The notes beneath the pieces were generated by a model that saw nothing but the letters and a program-made list of their open reading frames with translations, did no database searches and was not told where the DNA came from. A program made the position numbers and the translations under genes. This document shows, piece after piece, positions 1 through 11,091 of a DNA stretch of 64,000 nt. This DNA is from Pectobacterium brasiliense. GTDB lineage: Bacteria; Pseudomonadota; Gammaproteobacteria; Enterobacterales; Enterobacteriaceae. The stretch lies in contig NZ_JACGFN010000002.1 in assembly GCF_016950255.1 (NCBI RefSeq), forward strand, positions 124,001 through 188,000, written 5' to 3'. The stretch's first letter is position 1; each line of letters starts with the position of its first letter.

Positions 1-398
1 TCAATCCCGATGAACAACGAAGCCAAATGGTTAGCGCTCGCCAGCAGGATCCCACCTAACGCAGCAATCAGAACCAGCAAGTAGAACTCATCACGGTTGT
101 CTGGGTAGCCTTGCAGCCACGGATAGGCAAACGTGCTGGTTGCCAGACTGGCAAGCAGAACCAGTCCGGTATAGAACATCGAGAAGCCATCAACACGCAG
201 CAGCGGCGTCACGTCCGTTGGGCCAGCCTGACCGACAAAGTACAGTGACAGCAACGCAATATTCAGGCCGATAACCGTCATGGTTGCGTTGACAAAATGG
301 TTGCGTCGCCACGCAATGCACAGCATCACAACCACTACCGTCAATCCGACGATCAACAGCGGCGATAGCGCAATTAGTTGTTGAAGAGTTATTGTCAT
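1..398 (-). CDS. nuoN: NADH:quinone oxidoreductase subunit N, N-terminal part (runs off the window)
   Basis: This is the last gene of the nuo operon. Only the first ~132 codons are present; the gene continues beyond position 1. The ATG is at 398, six bases after the nuoM stop. The visible protein starts [18 protein letters not shown] and shows at least three hydrophobic segments, as expected for one of the three antiporter-like (Mrp-type) proton-pumping subunits of the membrane arm. Family membership rests on this N-terminus, similar to E. coli NuoN, and on its place after nuoM. The C-terminal pump residues cannot be checked. Confidence 0.95.
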   Translation of the reverse strand, partial: MTITLQQLIALSPLLIVGLTVVVVMLCIAWRRNHFVNATMTVIGLNIALLSLYFVGQAGPTDVTPLLRVDGFSMFYTGLVLLASLATSTFAYPWLQGYPDNRDEFYLLVLIAALGGILLASANHLASLFIGI

Positions 399-404
399 GG
401 CGAA

Positions 405-1940
405 TTACGGCCTTGTTGTTGAAATAATTGAATCTGGAGCAGACGACATAAACCACTGCTGGATATTTGACATCGCGGCACTGGAGGTATCCAGAATCGG
501 TTGCGGGTAAACCCCTAACAACACCAGTAATACCACCAACAGCATCACGATAGACAATTCGCGGAACGACATACTCTTCAATGGTTCATCAGACTTAGGC
601 GTACCGTAATAAGCACGCTGAATCATGATCAGTGAGTAGACCGACGCAAATACCAGACCGAAGGTTGAGATCACCGTAATCACCGGCACAACCTGATAGC
701 TGCCGAACAGAATCATGAATTCGCCAACAAAGTTGCCCGTTCCTGGCATCCCCAACGTCGCGACAGCAAAGAACAGAGACAGCGCTGGCAGGTATTTCAA
801 ACGCGCCCACAGGCCGCCCATTTCACGCATGTCACGAGTATGCAGACGCTCGTACAGTTGACCGCACAGAATAAACAGACCGGCAGCGGACAGGCCGTGC
901 GCAATCATCTGAATTACTGCGCCCTGATAAGCCAGTTGATTACCGGAATAGATGGCAATCATGACGAAGCCCATGTGGGACACCGAGGTGTAAGCGATCA
1001 GACGTTTGATGTCAGTCTGTTTAAAGGCCAACCAGGCACCGTAGAAGATACCAATCACACCCAGCCACATGGCAATCGGTGCAAAGGCATGGGAGGCGTT
1101 CGGGAACAGCGGCAGGCTGAAACGCAGCAGACCGTAGGCCGCCGTTTTCAACAGGATCCCCGCCAGATCAACAGAACCCGCGGTTGGCGCCTGGCTGTGT
1201 GCATCCGGCAGCCAGCCGTGCAACGGCACAACAGGCATTTTTACAGCAAACGCGATGAAGAAGCCCAGCATCAGCAGATATTCAACACCGTATGACATCG
1301 GCGTCTTCAGCAGGTCTTCATAGTTGAACGTCCAAACGCCGGTGGCATTGTGATGCACAAAGACCAGCGCCAGAATCGCAATCAACATGATCAGGCCACT
1401 TGCCTGGGTATAAATGAAGAACTTGGTTGCCGCCGTAATTCTGGTTTTACCATCGGAGCCTTTATGCCCCCACAGTGCAATCAGGAAGTACATCGGTACC
1501 AGCATCATTTCCCAGAAGAAGAAGAACAGGAACATGTCGATGGCAAGGAACACACCGATAACGCCGCCAAGAATCCACAGCAGGTTCAGGTGGAAAAAGC
1601 CCTGATAGCGCTGAATTTCATTCCAGGAACAGAGGATTGCCAACACGCCCAGCAGCCCCGTCAGCACCACCATCAGCAGCGACAGGCCATCCAGCGCAAG
1701 ATGGATACCGATGCCGAAGCGTGGGATCCATGGCACATAAAACTCGGATTGCCATTGTGGCACGCCTGTTGGCGCAGTCAGAGAGTAACCGCCTTGCAAC
1801 CACAGTTGCAGAGACAGTGCGAGTGTCAGCCCCATTGCAATCAACGCTATCCAGCGCGGTACTTTCGTACCAAAACGCTCTAACTGCCAGCACAGCAGAC
1901 CGCCGATAAAGGGGAGAAGAATTAGCCAAGGTAGTAGCAT
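405..1940 (-). CDS. nuoM: NADH:quinone oxidoreductase subunit M
   Basis: An antiporter-like membrane subunit of complex I that moves protons during NADH oxidation. The 511-residue protein is close to E. coli NuoM (about 509) and is almost entirely hydrophobic, consistent with ~14 membrane helices. Two residues known to matter for pumping in the family sit at the expected places: Glu144 in the FFWEMMLVPMYF stretch and Lys234 in AVKMPVVPLHGW. The ATG at 1940 lies 100 nt downstream of the nuoL stop, in a gap that holds a short palindrome (1988-1993 with 2007-2012). nuoN follows after 6 nt. Confidence 0.98.
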   Translation of the reverse strand: MLLPWLILLPFIGGLLCWQLERFGTKVPRWIALIAMGLTLALSLQLWLQGGYSLTAPTGVPQWQSEFYVPWIPRFGIGIHLALDGLSLLMVVLTGLLGVLAILCSWNEIQRYQGFFHLNLLWILGGVIGVFLAIDMFLFFFFWEMMLVPMYFLIALWGHKGSDGKTRITAATKFFIYTQASGLIMLIAILALVFVHHNATGVWTFNYEDLLKTPMSYGVEYLLMLGFFIAFAVKMPVVPLHGWLPDAHSQAPTAGSVDLAGILLKTAAYGLLRFSLPLFPNASHAFAPIAMWLGVIGIFYGAWLAFKQTDIKRLIAYTSVSHMGFVMIAIYSGNQLAYQGAVIQMIAHGLSAAGLFILCGQLYERLHTRDMREMGGLWARLKYLPALSLFFAVATLGMPGTGNFVGEFMILFGSYQVVPVITVISTFGLVFASVYSLIMIQRAYYGTPKSDEPLKSMSFRELSIVMLLVVLLVLLGVYPQPILDTSSAAMSNIQQWFMSSAPDSIISTTRP

Positions 1941-1987
1941 GGCGTTTTGTGTCCCTAAATTAAAGAAATCTGAAAACTTGCCGTGGC

Positions 1988-2012
1988 GGGCATCCCTACC
2001 TGCGGAATGCCC
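1988..2012. repeat. Short palindrome in the nuoL-nuoM gap
   Basis: GGGCAT (1988-1993) is followed 13 nt later by ATGCCC (2007-2012), with further weak pairing inside. It lies in the 100-nt gap between the nuoL stop and the nuoM start and could form a hairpin in the nuo mRNA. There is no U-run, so it is not a classical terminator. Confidence 0.4.
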
Positions 2013-2040
2013 TACCTTTTATACGTTACCGGATACTGCT

Positions 2041-3888
2041 TTAGACCAGCAGTAACAAGGCCAGTACCAGCACGGCACCAAAGCCCATAGAAGCAACGTA
2101 CCAGCGCAACTGACCATTCGCACTGAGCGCTAGCCCACGGTTACCCCAACGGGTAATCGTAGCCGGAAGCGTCATCAATGCATTTAACGGATCACGCTGC
2201 AACAGCTTCGCGATAGCCAGATACGGTTTCACAAAGACATGGTCATACAACCAGTCGAAGCCCCACGCGTGGAACCACCAGGTCGAGAAGAAACGACCTG
2301 GAGCACTCTTCGCGATGCTGCTCACCGCCTGACGTTTACCCAGCCACAGCACAGCAGCAAGCAGAATACCGGCAATCGCCACCACGCCAGAGGTAATTTC
2401 CAACGTCATCAACTGACCATGTTCAAGCTCTGTCGTCGCCGGCAATACACCGTGCAACGGCGGAACAATCATCGCACCAATAAAGGTGGACAGAATCATC
2501 AGCACAACCAGCGGTAAGTGGTGAGAAATGCCTTTTCCTGCATGCGCTTTGGTTTTCTCTTCACCGTGGAACACGATGAAAATCATACGGAACGTATACA
2601 GCGAGGTCATGAAGGCACCGGCCAATCCAGCCACCATCAGATTGATGTGACCATTTGCCCATGCGCCAGCCAGAATCTCGTCTTTACTGAAGAAGCCTGC
2701 GGTAACCAGCGGCAGTGCAGCCAGCGCCGCGCCCCCGACCAGGAAGCAAACATAAACCAGCGGAATCGTTTTACGCAGGCCGCCCATCTTGAAGATGTTC
2801 TGCTCGTGGTGGCAGGCCAGAATCACCGAACCAGAAGAGAGGAACAGCAGCGCTTTAAAGAACGCGTGCGTCATCAGGTGGAAAATCGCGGCATCCCATG
2901 CCTGAACGCCCAGCGCCAGGAACATGTAACCAATCTGGCTCATAGTAGAATAAGCCAAGACGCGCTTGATGTCGGTTTGAACCAGAGCGGCAAAACCCGC
3001 CAGCACCAGCGTTACTGCACCCACAATTCCTACCAGATGCAGAACATCCGGTGCCATCAGGAAGAGGCCGTTTGTGCGCGCAATCAGGTAAACGCCCGCG
3101 GTAACCATCGTCGCGGCGTGGATCAGTGCAGAGACCGGCGTTGGACCCGCCATCGCATCTGCCAGCCAGGTTTGCAGCGGCAGCTGTGCCGATTTACCGA
3201 CGGCACCACCCAGCAACATCAGCGTAGCCCAGGTGATTTCCGGTGAACCTTCAGCCAGTTTCTGCGGTGCCAATACCATCAGCTCGCGGAAGTTAAGCGT
3301 ACCCAGTTCTTTGTAAAGGATGAACAGGGCAAAGGCGAGGAAGACGTCACCCACACGCGTAACGATGAAAGCTTTCATCGCCGCCGCGCCGTTCTTCGGA
3401 TTGGTGTAGTAGAAACCGATCAGCAGGTAACTGCACAGCCCCACCCCTTCCCAACCGAGGTACATCAACAACAGGTTATCTGCCAGTACCAGAACGACCA
3501 TACTCGCGATGAACAGGTTGGTGTAGGCAAAGAAGCGGGAATATCCCTCTTCCCCACGCATGTACCAGGAGGCAAACAGGTGGATAAAGAAACCAACGCC
3601 TGTTACAACGGACAGCATCGTCACCGAAAGGCCATCGAGCGTCAGCGTTACGCTGATGTCGAAGTTGCCAACGGCCATCCATGTCCACAAATGCTGATTA
3701 AAGAAGGTCACGCCACCGTGCTGTTGGCCCATGAAATCGACCACAACCCAAGCGGTAACCAACGCTGCCAGACCAATCGAGCCAACACCGACAGTCGCGG
3801 ACGTATTTTCCGACCAGCGACCGCGAGAAAATGCCAGCAACAGAAAGCCGAGCAGCGGGAAGAGTATTGTTAAATAGAGTAAGTTCAT
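2041..3888 (-). CDS. nuoL: NADH:quinone oxidoreductase subunit L
   Basis: The distal antiporter-like subunit of the complex I membrane arm, the one that carries the long lateral helix in the family. Length 615 residues (E. coli about 613). The conserved charged residues are visible: Glu147 in [14 protein letters not shown] and Lys232 in [16 protein letters not shown], followed by the family signature around [19 protein letters not shown]. The start overlaps the nuoK stop by 4 nt, the usual sign of translational coupling. The C-terminal ~100 residues contain the expected final hydrophobic helix (ending [10 protein letters not shown]). Confidence 0.98.
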
Positions 3889-4187
3889 CCGCGCATCTCA
3901 CTGACTGTATCAATATTCAGGGTCTGACGACGACGATACATTTGTAGCAACAGTGCCAGACCAATACTGGCCTCAGCCGCTGCCAGCGTAATCGCCAGAA
4001 TGTACATCACCTGACCATCCGGCTGCTGCCAGTAACTGCCTGCAACGACAAAAGCCAGCGCGGCAGCATTGATCATAATTTCGAGACTGATCAACATAAA
4101 CAGCAGGTTACGGCGAATCAACAGACCAGTCAGTCCCAGAACAAACAGGATAGCGGCTAAAATTAACCCATGTTGTAACGGAATCAT
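3885..4187 (-). CDS. nuoK: NADH:quinone oxidoreductase subunit K
   Basis: Small membrane subunit (MrpC-like) of complex I, 100 residues, the same length as in E. coli. Three hydrophobic helices are evident. Both membrane-buried glutamates known to be needed for energy coupling are present, Glu36 in [10 protein letters not shown] and Glu72 in [13 protein letters not shown]. It overlaps nuoJ upstream and nuoL downstream by 4 nt each, so nuoJ, nuoK and nuoL are probably translationally coupled. Confidence 0.98.
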
Positions 4188-4744
4188 GCGCGTTCCCCCG
4201 TTATTTTCTTCTCAACGTCCTGGTTCGCGCCTTCTTTACTGACAACGTCACCACGTTTATCTTCACGACCAATGTGGAAAGCGACAACCAATCCCGCCAG
4301 CAGCAGCATTGATGCCAATTCAACAGCCAGAACATAAGGACCAAACAGGCTGATACCCACGGCTTTCGCCTCAACTGGCGTACCCGTTATGCCCTGCTCT
4401 TTCAGGCTAAGGATGGCATTGACGACAATCACCAGTAATGCCAGTGAAAGAATGCTCGGACCGATCCAGACGCTAGGCTTCAGCCAATTCCGCTCTTGTT
4501 CTTCTACGGAATTACCGAGGTTGAGCATCATGACCACGAACACAAACAGCACCATGATGGCACCTGCATACACGATGATGCTCAGCGCGCCGGCAAAATT
4601 AGCCCCCAGCGAGAAAAATACGCCCGCAATCGCCATAAGCGAGGTGACCATATACAACAATGCATGCACAGGATTGGTATGCGTAATGACGCGCAATGTC
4701 GCCAGTATCGCAATCAAGCCTGTGGTATAAAAAGCGAATTCCAT
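4184..4744 (-). CDS. nuoJ: NADH:quinone oxidoreductase subunit J
   Basis: Membrane subunit of complex I with five predicted hydrophobic segments in the first ~165 residues and a charged cytoplasmic tail. Length 186 residues, close to E. coli NuoJ (184). The segment around [16 protein letters not shown] matches the conserved third helix, which contains a pi-bulge in solved complex I structures. It lies 9 nt after nuoI and overlaps nuoK by 4 nt. The last ~20 residues ([16 protein letters not shown]) are polar and usually variable in the family. Confidence 0.97.
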
Positions 4745-4753
4745 GCTAGCTCC

Positions 4754-5296
4754 TTAGGGCAACAGGCCTTTGACATCAATGGGTTTAGCTTCGTTTTCAG
4801 CTTCGCCTTTGTCTTTCCCATCGATTGCCATACCAGCCATCCGGTAGAAATTGTATTCCGGATATTTACCCGGCCCCGATATCAGCAAATCTTCTTTCTC
4901 GTACACCAGATCCTGACGTTTGTAGTCGCCCATCTCGAAATCCGGCGTCAGCTGGATAGCAGTTGTCGGGCAGGCTTCTTCACAGAAGCCGCAGAAAATG
5001 CAGCGCGAGAAGTTGACGCGGAAGAACTCTGGATACCAGCGACCATCTTTGGTTTCCGCTTTCTGCAATGAGATACAGCCGACCGGACAGGCCACCGCAC
5101 ACAGGTTGCAGGCAACGCAACGCTCTTCACCATCAGGATCGCGCGTCAGCACGATACGACCACGGTAGCGCGGCGGTGGATTCACAGGCTCTTCTGGATA
5201 CATTCTGGTTTCGCGCTTCTTAAAAGCATTCGATCCCACCATACAGATACTGCGTATCTGGGTGCCGAAACCAACCACTAACTCTTTCAATGTCAT
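4754..5296 (-). CDS. nuoI: NADH:quinone oxidoreductase subunit I (2x[4Fe-4S])
   Basis: Ferredoxin-like subunit that carries clusters N6a and N6b, passing electrons along the peripheral arm towards NuoB. Length 180 residues, as in E. coli. Two classical CxxCxxCxxxCP motifs are seen at Cys60/63/66/70 and Cys99/102/105/109. The N-terminal ~30 residues form the amphipathic segment that docks the protein on the membrane arm. The ATG at 5296 is 17 nt after the nuoH stop and nuoJ follows after 9 nt. Confidence 0.98.
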   Translation of the reverse strand: MTLKELVVGFGTQIRSICMVGSNAFKKRETRMYPEEPVNPPPRYRGRIVLTRDPDGEERCVACNLCAVACPVGCISLQKAETKDGRWYPEFFRVNFSRCIFCGFCEEACPTTAIQLTPDFEMGDYKRQDLVYEKEDLLISGPGKYPEYNFYRMAGMAIDGKDKGEAENEAKPIDVKGLLP

Positions 5297-5313
5297 GGTT
5301 TATTCACCCCTTC

Positions 5314-6288
5314 TTAAGCGTTGTACAAAATGACGGCCGCTGTCGCCAGCAGATTCAAAAGCGTTATCGGCAGACAGACTTTCCAACCGAAAGACATCAC
5401 CTGGTCATAACGCGGACGGGGTAACGAAGCACGAATCAGGATGAACATCATCATGAAAAAGCCTGTTTTCAGCGCAAACCAGACAAACGGAGGCAGGATT
5501 GGACCATGCCAGCCACCGAAGAATAAGGTCACCATCAGCGCGGAAACAGTCACGATCCCGATATATTCCCCGACAAAGAACAGACCGAATTTCATACCGG
5601 AGTATTCAATGTGGTAACCATCTGCCAGTTCCTGTTCAGCTTCAGGCTGGTCAAACGGGTGACGGTGACACACCGCCACGCCTGCGATGGCAAACGTAAT
5701 AAAACCGAAGAACTGCGGGATCACGTTCCACAGGTGTTCCTGAGAATCGACGATGTCACGCATGTTGAACGAGCCCGCTTGCGCGACAACCCCCATCAAT
5801 GACAGGCCGATGAACACTTCGTAGCTTACGGTCTGAGCAGAAGCACGTACCGCACCCAGCAGCGAGTATTTGTTGTTACTTGCCCAGCCAGCAAACAGCA
5901 CCGCGTAAACGGCCAAACCTGCCATCATCAGGAAGAACAGGATACCGATGTTCAGATCGGCGACACCCCAGGTTGGCGTGATCGGCACAATCGCAAAGGC
6001 AATCAGCATTGACGTAAACGCGATCATCGGTGCCAGTGTGAAGATCACCTTATCGGTGAAATTCGGCACCCAGTCTTCTTTGAAGAACATCTTGATCATG
6101 TCAGCGACAAGCTGCAATGAACCGCCCCAACCTACCCGGTTCGGTCCATAACGTCCCTGGAAGAGGCCGAGCAGTCGACGTTCACCCATACTCATGAATG
6201 CGCCACAGGTCACCACAACCAGCAGAATCACGATCGCTTTTCCGACGGAGATCAGAATCTCGATTAATTCCGGTGTTAACCAACTCAT
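5314..6288 (-). CDS. nuoH: NADH:quinone oxidoreductase subunit H
   Basis: Membrane subunit that forms most of the ubiquinone access channel at the junction of the two arms. Length 324 residues (E. coli about 325), with eight hydrophobic segments. The conserved [10 protein letters not shown] stretch near residues 45-54 and the quinone-site loop [20 protein letters not shown] are intact. The start overlaps the nuoG stop by 4 nt. Confidence 0.98.
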   Translation of the reverse strand: MSWLTPELIEILISVGKAIVILLVVVTCGAFMSMGERRLLGLFQGRYGPNRVGWGGSLQLVADMIKMFFKEDWVPNFTDKVIFTLAPMIAFTSMLIAFAIVPITPTWGVADLNIGILFFLMMAGLAVYAVLFAGWASNNKYSLLGAVRASAQTVSYEVFIGLSLMGVVAQAGSFNMRDIVDSQEHLWNVIPQFFGFITFAIAGVAVCHRHPFDQPEAEQELADGYHIEYSGMKFGLFFVGEYIGIVTVSALMVTLFFGGWHGPILPPFVWFALKTGFFMMMFILIRASLPRPRYDQVMSFGWKVCLPITLLNLLATAAVILYNA

Positions 6289-9011
6289 TGTGCGGCCTCC
6301 CGCAGATTTTCAACGGTTGCACCCGCCAGCACCGGTGCAATGCCCGGCAAGCCCAGCGGTAAACCAACCTGTCCCTGACTCAATGTCGCACTTAAGCGCA
6401 GTGGCAGACGTAGCGTTTGTCCTGCACAGGTCAACTCCAGCAACGCACCGGCGTTCACGCCCAGCGTTGCCGCATCAGCCGGGTTCACCATAACGTAAGG
6501 CTCTGGCATACGCTGCTGAATCACGTCAGAACGCTGTGACATTTCATCACTACCAAACAGGTGATAATACGGCGCAACACGCCATTGACCCGCCTGTGGG
6601 ACGAAAGCCGCAGGAATGTTATTGAAATACGCCAGCGAACCTTCTCCGGCTTCGATCATACGCACACCCGGATCGCCATGACGCAAATGTCCGCCCACTT
6701 CGTCCTGGAATTTGTTCCAGGCTTGCGGTGAGTTCCAGCCTGGTGCCCAGGCAAACGGAATTTGCTGACGATTAGCTGTCGGGCTGTTGTTCCCTTCCAT
6801 TGAGAAGGCAAACATAGTGTCTTTATCGACGGGCTGACGCGGTTCATGCACGCTGATATTGGCACGCATCGCAGTACGGCCGCTGGAGCGAATCGGTGAA
6901 CGCGACAGTTTCTGACCACGAATACGGAACGAGGCATCAGGCGCGGCATCTTTAATTGCAGCCAACTGCGGCAATTCAGCAACACACGCATCAATCACGT
7001 TATCCAACTGCGTCCAGTCAACCTGACGGCTGTTATAGGTGATATACAGCGAGTGCAGCCAGCGCCAGCTTTCCAGCATCACAATTTTGTCGTTGTAGTA
7101 CGTTGGGTCATAAACCTGGAAGAAACGCTGAGCGCGGCCTTCCTGATTCACCAACGTACCGTCGCTTTCAGCAAAGCTGGCGGCAGACAGAATGATGCTG
7201 GCCTTATCCATGATGCGAGTACGCTGATGGTCAACCACAATCAGGTTTGCAGCTTTTTCCAGTGCCGCGTCAACGCGAGCGATTGGAGCATGACGGTAGA
7301 GATCGTTCTCCAGAACCACCACGCTATCAGCGTCGCCGTTTTCCAACTGCGCCAGCGCGTCATCCAGCGAACCGCCCCCCATGATTGACAACCCGATGCT
7401 GTTGGCAGCAGGAGCAACAAAGGTGATGCCGACGTCAGAACCGCGATTTTTCAGCGCCTTGGCAACGTTTGCCGCCGCAGAGATCACTTCCTCGCTACCT
7501 GAATTGGTACCGGAGATGATGAGTGGTTTTTTCGCACCGGCCAGCGCCTGTACGATGATATCGACTTTCTGGTCGAGGCCCGCAGCCAGATCGGTAACTG
7601 CTGGTGCGCTGCTATCCAGACCGTGTGCAATGGCAAAACCAAGGCGAGCCTGATCGGCAACTGGCGCACGGTAGTTCCATGCGGCGATGTCGTCCAGACG
7701 GGTGTTGTCGACGTTGGTGACAAACAGCGGATGCTTGGCATGCTGACCGATGTTCATGATCGCCGCAATCTGCCAGTCAGCCACTTTCTGTGCTGCTGCC
7801 ATTTCGCGAGCTTTACCTTTAACAGCCTGACGAACTGCCAGTGCGATACGCGCACCTGTCTGCGTCAAGTCTTCACCCAGAATCAGAACCGCATCGTAGC
7901 CTTCGATCTCACGCAGCGCCGGTGTTCTCACACCGCTTTCACGCAGCACTTTCAGGATCAGTTGCAGACGATTTTGTTCTTCCTGCGCGATACCGGTGTA
8001 GAAGTTTTCAGCACCAACTAACTCACGCAACGCGAAGTTGCTTTCAATGCTGGCACGCGGTGAACCGATGCCGATCGTTTTCTTCGCCTGACGCAGCACA
8101 TCCGCCGCACCTTGCAATGCCTGATCGGCATTCAGCGCGATCCAGTCATCACCACGACGTTGCAGCGGCTGGTTCGGACGGTCTTTCTGGTTGACATAGC
8201 CGTAACCAAAACGGCCGCGGTCACACAGGAAATAGTGGTTTACGCTACCGTTGAAACGGTTTTCGATACGACGCAGTTCGCCATAGCGCTCACCAGGGCT
8301 GGTATTACAGCCGATGCTGCACTGTTGGCAGACGCTCGGTGCAAACTGCATATCCCATTTACGGTTATAGCGCTCGGAGTGCGTTTTATCGGTGAATACA
8401 CCGGTAGGACACACTTCAACCAGGTTGCCGGAGAACTCGCTTTCCAGCGTGCCATCTTCCGGGCGACCGAAGTAGACGTTGTCGTGAGCACCGTAAACAC
8501 CGAGATCTTTGCCATCCGCGTAGTCTTTGTAGTAACGCACGCAGCGATAGCACGCGATACAGCGGTTCATCTCATGAGAAATGAACGGCCCGAGATCCTG
8601 ATTGCGGTGGGTACGTTTGGTGAAGCGATAGCGACGGAAGTTCTGCCCCGTCATCACCGTCATATCCTGCAAATGACAGTTACCGCCTTCCTCACACACC
8701 GGACAATCGTGCGGATGGTTGGTCATCAGAAACTCAACTATCGTCTTACGGAATAGCTTCGCTTCTTCATCTTCAATCGCGATGAACGTTCCTTCGGTTG
8801 CCGGTGTCATACAAGACATCACCAGACGACCGCGGGTGTCTTCCGCGTTTTGGTACTGTTTTACCGCACAGAGGCGGCAGGATCCGACGCTCCCGAGCGC
8901 GGGGTGCCAGCAAAAGTAAGGAATATCAAGTCCCAGAGTCAGGCAAGCTTCAAGAAGGTTGTCTGCTCCGTTTACTTCATACTCTTTGCCGTCTACATGA
9001 ATAGTAGCCAT
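6285..9011 (-). CDS. nuoG: NADH:quinone oxidoreductase subunit G (Fe-S, molybdopterin-like fold)
   Basis: The largest peripheral-arm subunit, carrying one [2Fe-2S] and several [4Fe-4S] clusters. From the ATG at 9011 the product is 908 residues, the length I recall for E. coli NuoG. A GGAAG element ends 10 nt upstream of that codon. Earlier in-frame starts at 9020 and 9059 are less likely. The N-terminal domain has the ferredoxin-like motif (GSVGSCRLC), then [16 protein letters not shown] and [12 protein letters not shown]. The extra enterobacterial N7-type motif CQQCSIGC is also present. The remainder is the inactive molybdopterin-oxidoreductase-like domain. The 186-nt gap to nuoF is unusually long for this operon and holds a repeat. 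Confidence 0.97.
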   Translation of the reverse strand: MATIHVDGKEYEVNGADNLLEACLTLGLDIPYFCWHPALGSVGSCRLCAVKQYQNAEDTRGRLVMSCMTPATEGTFIAIEDEEAKLFRKTIVEFLMTNHPHDCPVCEEGGNCHLQDMTVMTGQNFRRYRFTKRTHRNQDLGPFISHEMNRCIACYRCVRYYKDYADGKDLGVYGAHDNVYFGRPEDGTLESEFSGNLVEVCPTGVFTDKTHSERYNRKWDMQFAPSVCQQCSIGCNTSPGERYGELRRIENRFNGSVNHYFLCDRGRFGYGYVNQKDRPNQPLQRRGDDWIALNADQALQGAADVLRQAKKTIGIGSPRASIESNFALRELVGAENFYTGIAQEEQNRLQLILKVLRESGVRTPALREIEGYDAVLILGEDLTQTGARIALAVRQAVKGKAREMAAAQKVADWQIAAIMNIGQHAKHPLFVTNVDNTRLDDIAAWNYRAPVADQARLGFAIAHGLDSSAPAVTDLAAGLDQKVDIIVQALAGAKKPLIISGTNSGSEEVISAAANVAKALKNRGSDVGITFVAPAANSIGLSIMGGGSLDDALAQLENGDADSVVVLENDLYRHAPIARVDAALEKAANLIVVDHQRTRIMDKASIILSAASFAESDGTLVNQEGRAQRFFQVYDPTYYNDKIVMLESWRWLHSLYITYNSRQVDWTQLDNVIDACVAELPQLAAIKDAAPDASFRIRGQKLSRSPIRSSGRTAMRANISVHEPRQPVDKDTMFAFSMEGNNSPTANRQQIPFAWAPGWNSPQAWNKFQDEVGGHLRHGDPGVRMIEAGEGSLAYFNNIPAAFVPQAGQWRVAPYYHLFGSDEMSQRSDVIQQRMPEPYVMVNPADAATLGVNAGALLELTCAGQTLRLPLRLSATLSQGQVGLPLGLPGIAPVLAGATVENLREAAQ

Positions 9012-9067
9012 AGTCAGCATGCTTCCATAATGGCCCGTGTTACCACGAGCGCTAATCAAAAATTCTG

Positions 9068-9130
9068 TATACCCTCACTTTCAAATCGCAAATGCGTTGG
9101 CTACCTGCGCCTTGAAATCTATTGGGTTTA
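9068..9130. repeat. Palindromic repeat in the nuoF-nuoG gap (TATACCC...GGGTTTA ends)
   Basis: The left arm starts TATACCC (9068-9074) and runs through ACTTTCAA to TGCGTTGGC. The right arm runs from TGCGCCTTGAA to GGGTTTA (9124-9130), so the arms are imperfect inverted copies. The left arm resembles, in reverse complement, the sequence at 20137-20172. Just beyond it, AGGGTGGC (9133-9140) and GCCACCCT (9149-9156) form an 8-bp stem with an 8-nt loop. Both lie inside the nuo operon, so they will be present in its mRNA. Confidence 0.5.
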
Positions 9131-9197
9131 TGAGGGTGGCTTATTTGCGCCACCCTGCGGATACATTCACTGCATCTCGCACGTGTTGAGCGATAGC

Positions 9198-10547
9198 TTA
9201 CCAGCGCTCTTTCAACAGGTTAGGCTGAATACCGCCAATCGCTTTGACATTGCCTAAATACTGTTTAGAGATACCCGCTTCGAATTCTTCCCGGAAATAC
9301 TTGATGGCACTTTGCAGCGGTTCGACCGCACCCGGCGCATGCGCACAGAAGGTGTTACCCGGTCCGAGAAAACGGCAAAGTTGCTCCAGCGTTTCGATAT
9401 CGCCTGGCTGGCCTTCACCCTTCTCCAGCGCACGCAGAATCTTCACGCTCCACGGCAGACCATCGCGGCACGGCGTACACCAGCCACAGGATTCACGGGA
9501 GAAGAATTCTTCGAGATTGCGCGTCAGCGAAACCATATTGATTTCGTGATCGACGGCCATCGCCAATGCGGTACCCATACGGCTACCCGCTTTCGCAATG
9601 TGCTCAAAATCCATCGGCAGATCGAGATGGCTTTCCGTCAGGAAATCCGTACCGGCACCACCCGGTTGCCAAGCTTTCAGCTTCAGACCATCGCGCATAC
9701 CGCCCGCGTAGTCTTCCAGAATTTCACGCGCAGTCGTACCGAACGGCAGTTCCCACAGGCCCGGATTCTTGACGCGGCCGGAGAAACCCATCAGTTTCGT
9801 GCCTGCATCTTTACTTTTACCCGCAGACAGCCCCTGATACCACGCCGCACCGTGCTCGATAATCGCCGGGACGTTACACAGCGTTTCCACGTTGTTAACG
9901 CAGGTCGGTTTGCCCCACACACCCGCAGACGCCGGGAACGGCGGCTTAGAGCGTGGGTTAGCACGACGGCCTTCCAGTGAGTTAATCAGTGCAGTTTCTT
10001 CACCGCAGATATAACGCCCAGCGCCCGTATGCACGAACAGCTCGAAATCAAATCCGCTGCCCAGAATATTTTTGCCCAGCAGGCCAGCCGCTTTCGCTTC
10101 TTCGATTGCGCGACGCAGGTGAACGGCAGCTTCGATGTATTCACCGCGCAGGAAGATGTAGCCACGGTAGGCTTTCAGCGCAAAGGCGCTGATCAGCATG
10201 CCTTCAACCAGCAGATGAGGCTCTTGCTCCATCAGCAGGCGGTCTTTATAAGTGCCGGGTTCCATCTCATCCGCGTTACACAGCAGGTAGCGGATATTCA
10301 TGCTTTCGTCTTTCGGCATCAGGCTCCACTTCAAGCCTGTCGAAAAGCCTGCGCCGCCACGCCCTTTCAGGCCAGCGTCTTTAACCAGTGAGACCACTTC
10401 ATCCTGCGCCATGCCGGTTAACGCTTTTTGCGCGGCGGCATAGCCGTTTTTGCTGCGATATTCATCCAGCCACACCGGCTGTTTGTCTGCACGTAAACGC
10501 CAGGTCAGAGGATGCTGCTCAGCAGTCAGAACAATGTCTTTACTCAT
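9198..10547 (-). CDS. nuoF: NADH:quinone oxidoreductase subunit F (NADH/FMN site)
   Basis: The electron-input subunit that binds NADH, FMN and cluster N3. Length 449 residues. The FMN/NADH glycine-rich motif GRGGAGF is at residues 62-68. The N3 ligands are Cys354, Cys357 and Cys360 (SCGWCTPC) with Cys401 further on. It overlaps the nuoE stop by 4 nt and works with NuoE and NuoG as the soluble NADH dehydrogenase module. Confidence 0.98.
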   Translation of the reverse strand: MSKDIVLTAEQHPLTWRLRADKQPVWLDEYRSKNGYAAAQKALTGMAQDEVVSLVKDAGLKGRGGAGFSTGLKWSLMPKDESMNIRYLLCNADEMEPGTYKDRLLMEQEPHLLVEGMLISAFALKAYRGYIFLRGEYIEAAVHLRRAIEEAKAAGLLGKNILGSGFDFELFVHTGAGRYICGEETALINSLEGRRANPRSKPPFPASAGVWGKPTCVNNVETLCNVPAIIEHGAAWYQGLSAGKSKDAGTKLMGFSGRVKNPGLWELPFGTTAREILEDYAGGMRDGLKLKAWQPGGAGTDFLTESHLDLPMDFEHIAKAGSRMGTALAMAVDHEINMVSLTRNLEEFFSRESCGWCTPCRDGLPWSVKILRALEKGEGQPGDIETLEQLCRFLGPGNTFCAHAPGAVEPLQSAIKYFREEFEAGISKQYLGNVKAIGGIQPNLLKERW

Positions 10548-11089
10548 TGATACTGCTCCAATAACGATTCAATTCCTTCCGGCGTCACATGGGTATGGGT
10601 ATCTTCGTCAATCATCATTGACGGCCCCTTGTCACAGTTCCCCAGGCAGCAGGTCGGCAACAGCGTGAAACGTCCATCGAACGTTGTCTGTCCCGGTTTG
10701 ATGCTGAGCTTACGCTCAAGCGCGGCCTGAACGCCCTGATAGCCATTGATGTGGCACACGACGCTGTCGCAATAGCGAATAACATGACGCCCGACAGGCT
10801 GACGGAAAATCTGGCTGTAGAACGTTGCCACGCCTTCCACGTCACTGGCAGGAATACCCAGCAACTCGGCAATCGCGTGGATAGCCCCATCCGGTACCCA
10901 GCCGCGTTCTTTCTGCACAATTTTCAGTGCTTCGATTGACGCGGCGCGTGCATCTTCGTAGTGATGTTTTTCGTGCTCAATGGCGTCACGTTCAGCATCA
11001 CTCAATACAAAAGCATTGTCTTTTGTCAGCGAATCGGCAGCAGGTTGTCCCTGAGCGTCAATATGATCGTGATTGTTATGATCATGCAT
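10544..11089 (-). CDS. nuoE: NADH:quinone oxidoreductase subunit E ([2Fe-2S], thioredoxin-like)
   Basis: A thioredoxin-fold subunit that holds cluster N1a. The cluster ligands are at Cys107, Cys112, Cys148 and Cys152. The protein is 181 residues against 166 in E. coli, and the ligand numbers are shifted by exactly 15. The difference lies wholly in the N-terminus, which begins [14 protein letters not shown] and has four histidines in its first nine residues. The ATG at 11089 is the only sensible start and lies 2 nt after the nuoCD stop. Confidence 0.97.
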   Translation of the reverse strand: MHDHNNHDHIDAQGQPAADSLTKDNAFVLSDAERDAIEHEKHHYEDARAASIEALKIVQKERGWVPDGAIHAIAELLGIPASDVEGVATFYSQIFRQPVGRHVIRYCDSVVCHINGYQGVQAALERKLSIKPGQTTFDGRFTLLPTCCLGNCDKGPSMMIDEDTHTHVTPEGIESLLEQYQ

Positions 11090-11091
11090 AA

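Noticed and set aside
9012..9059. Longer NuoG start
   Set aside because: The ATG at 9011 gives 908 residues like E. coli and has a GGAAG element at usable spacing.
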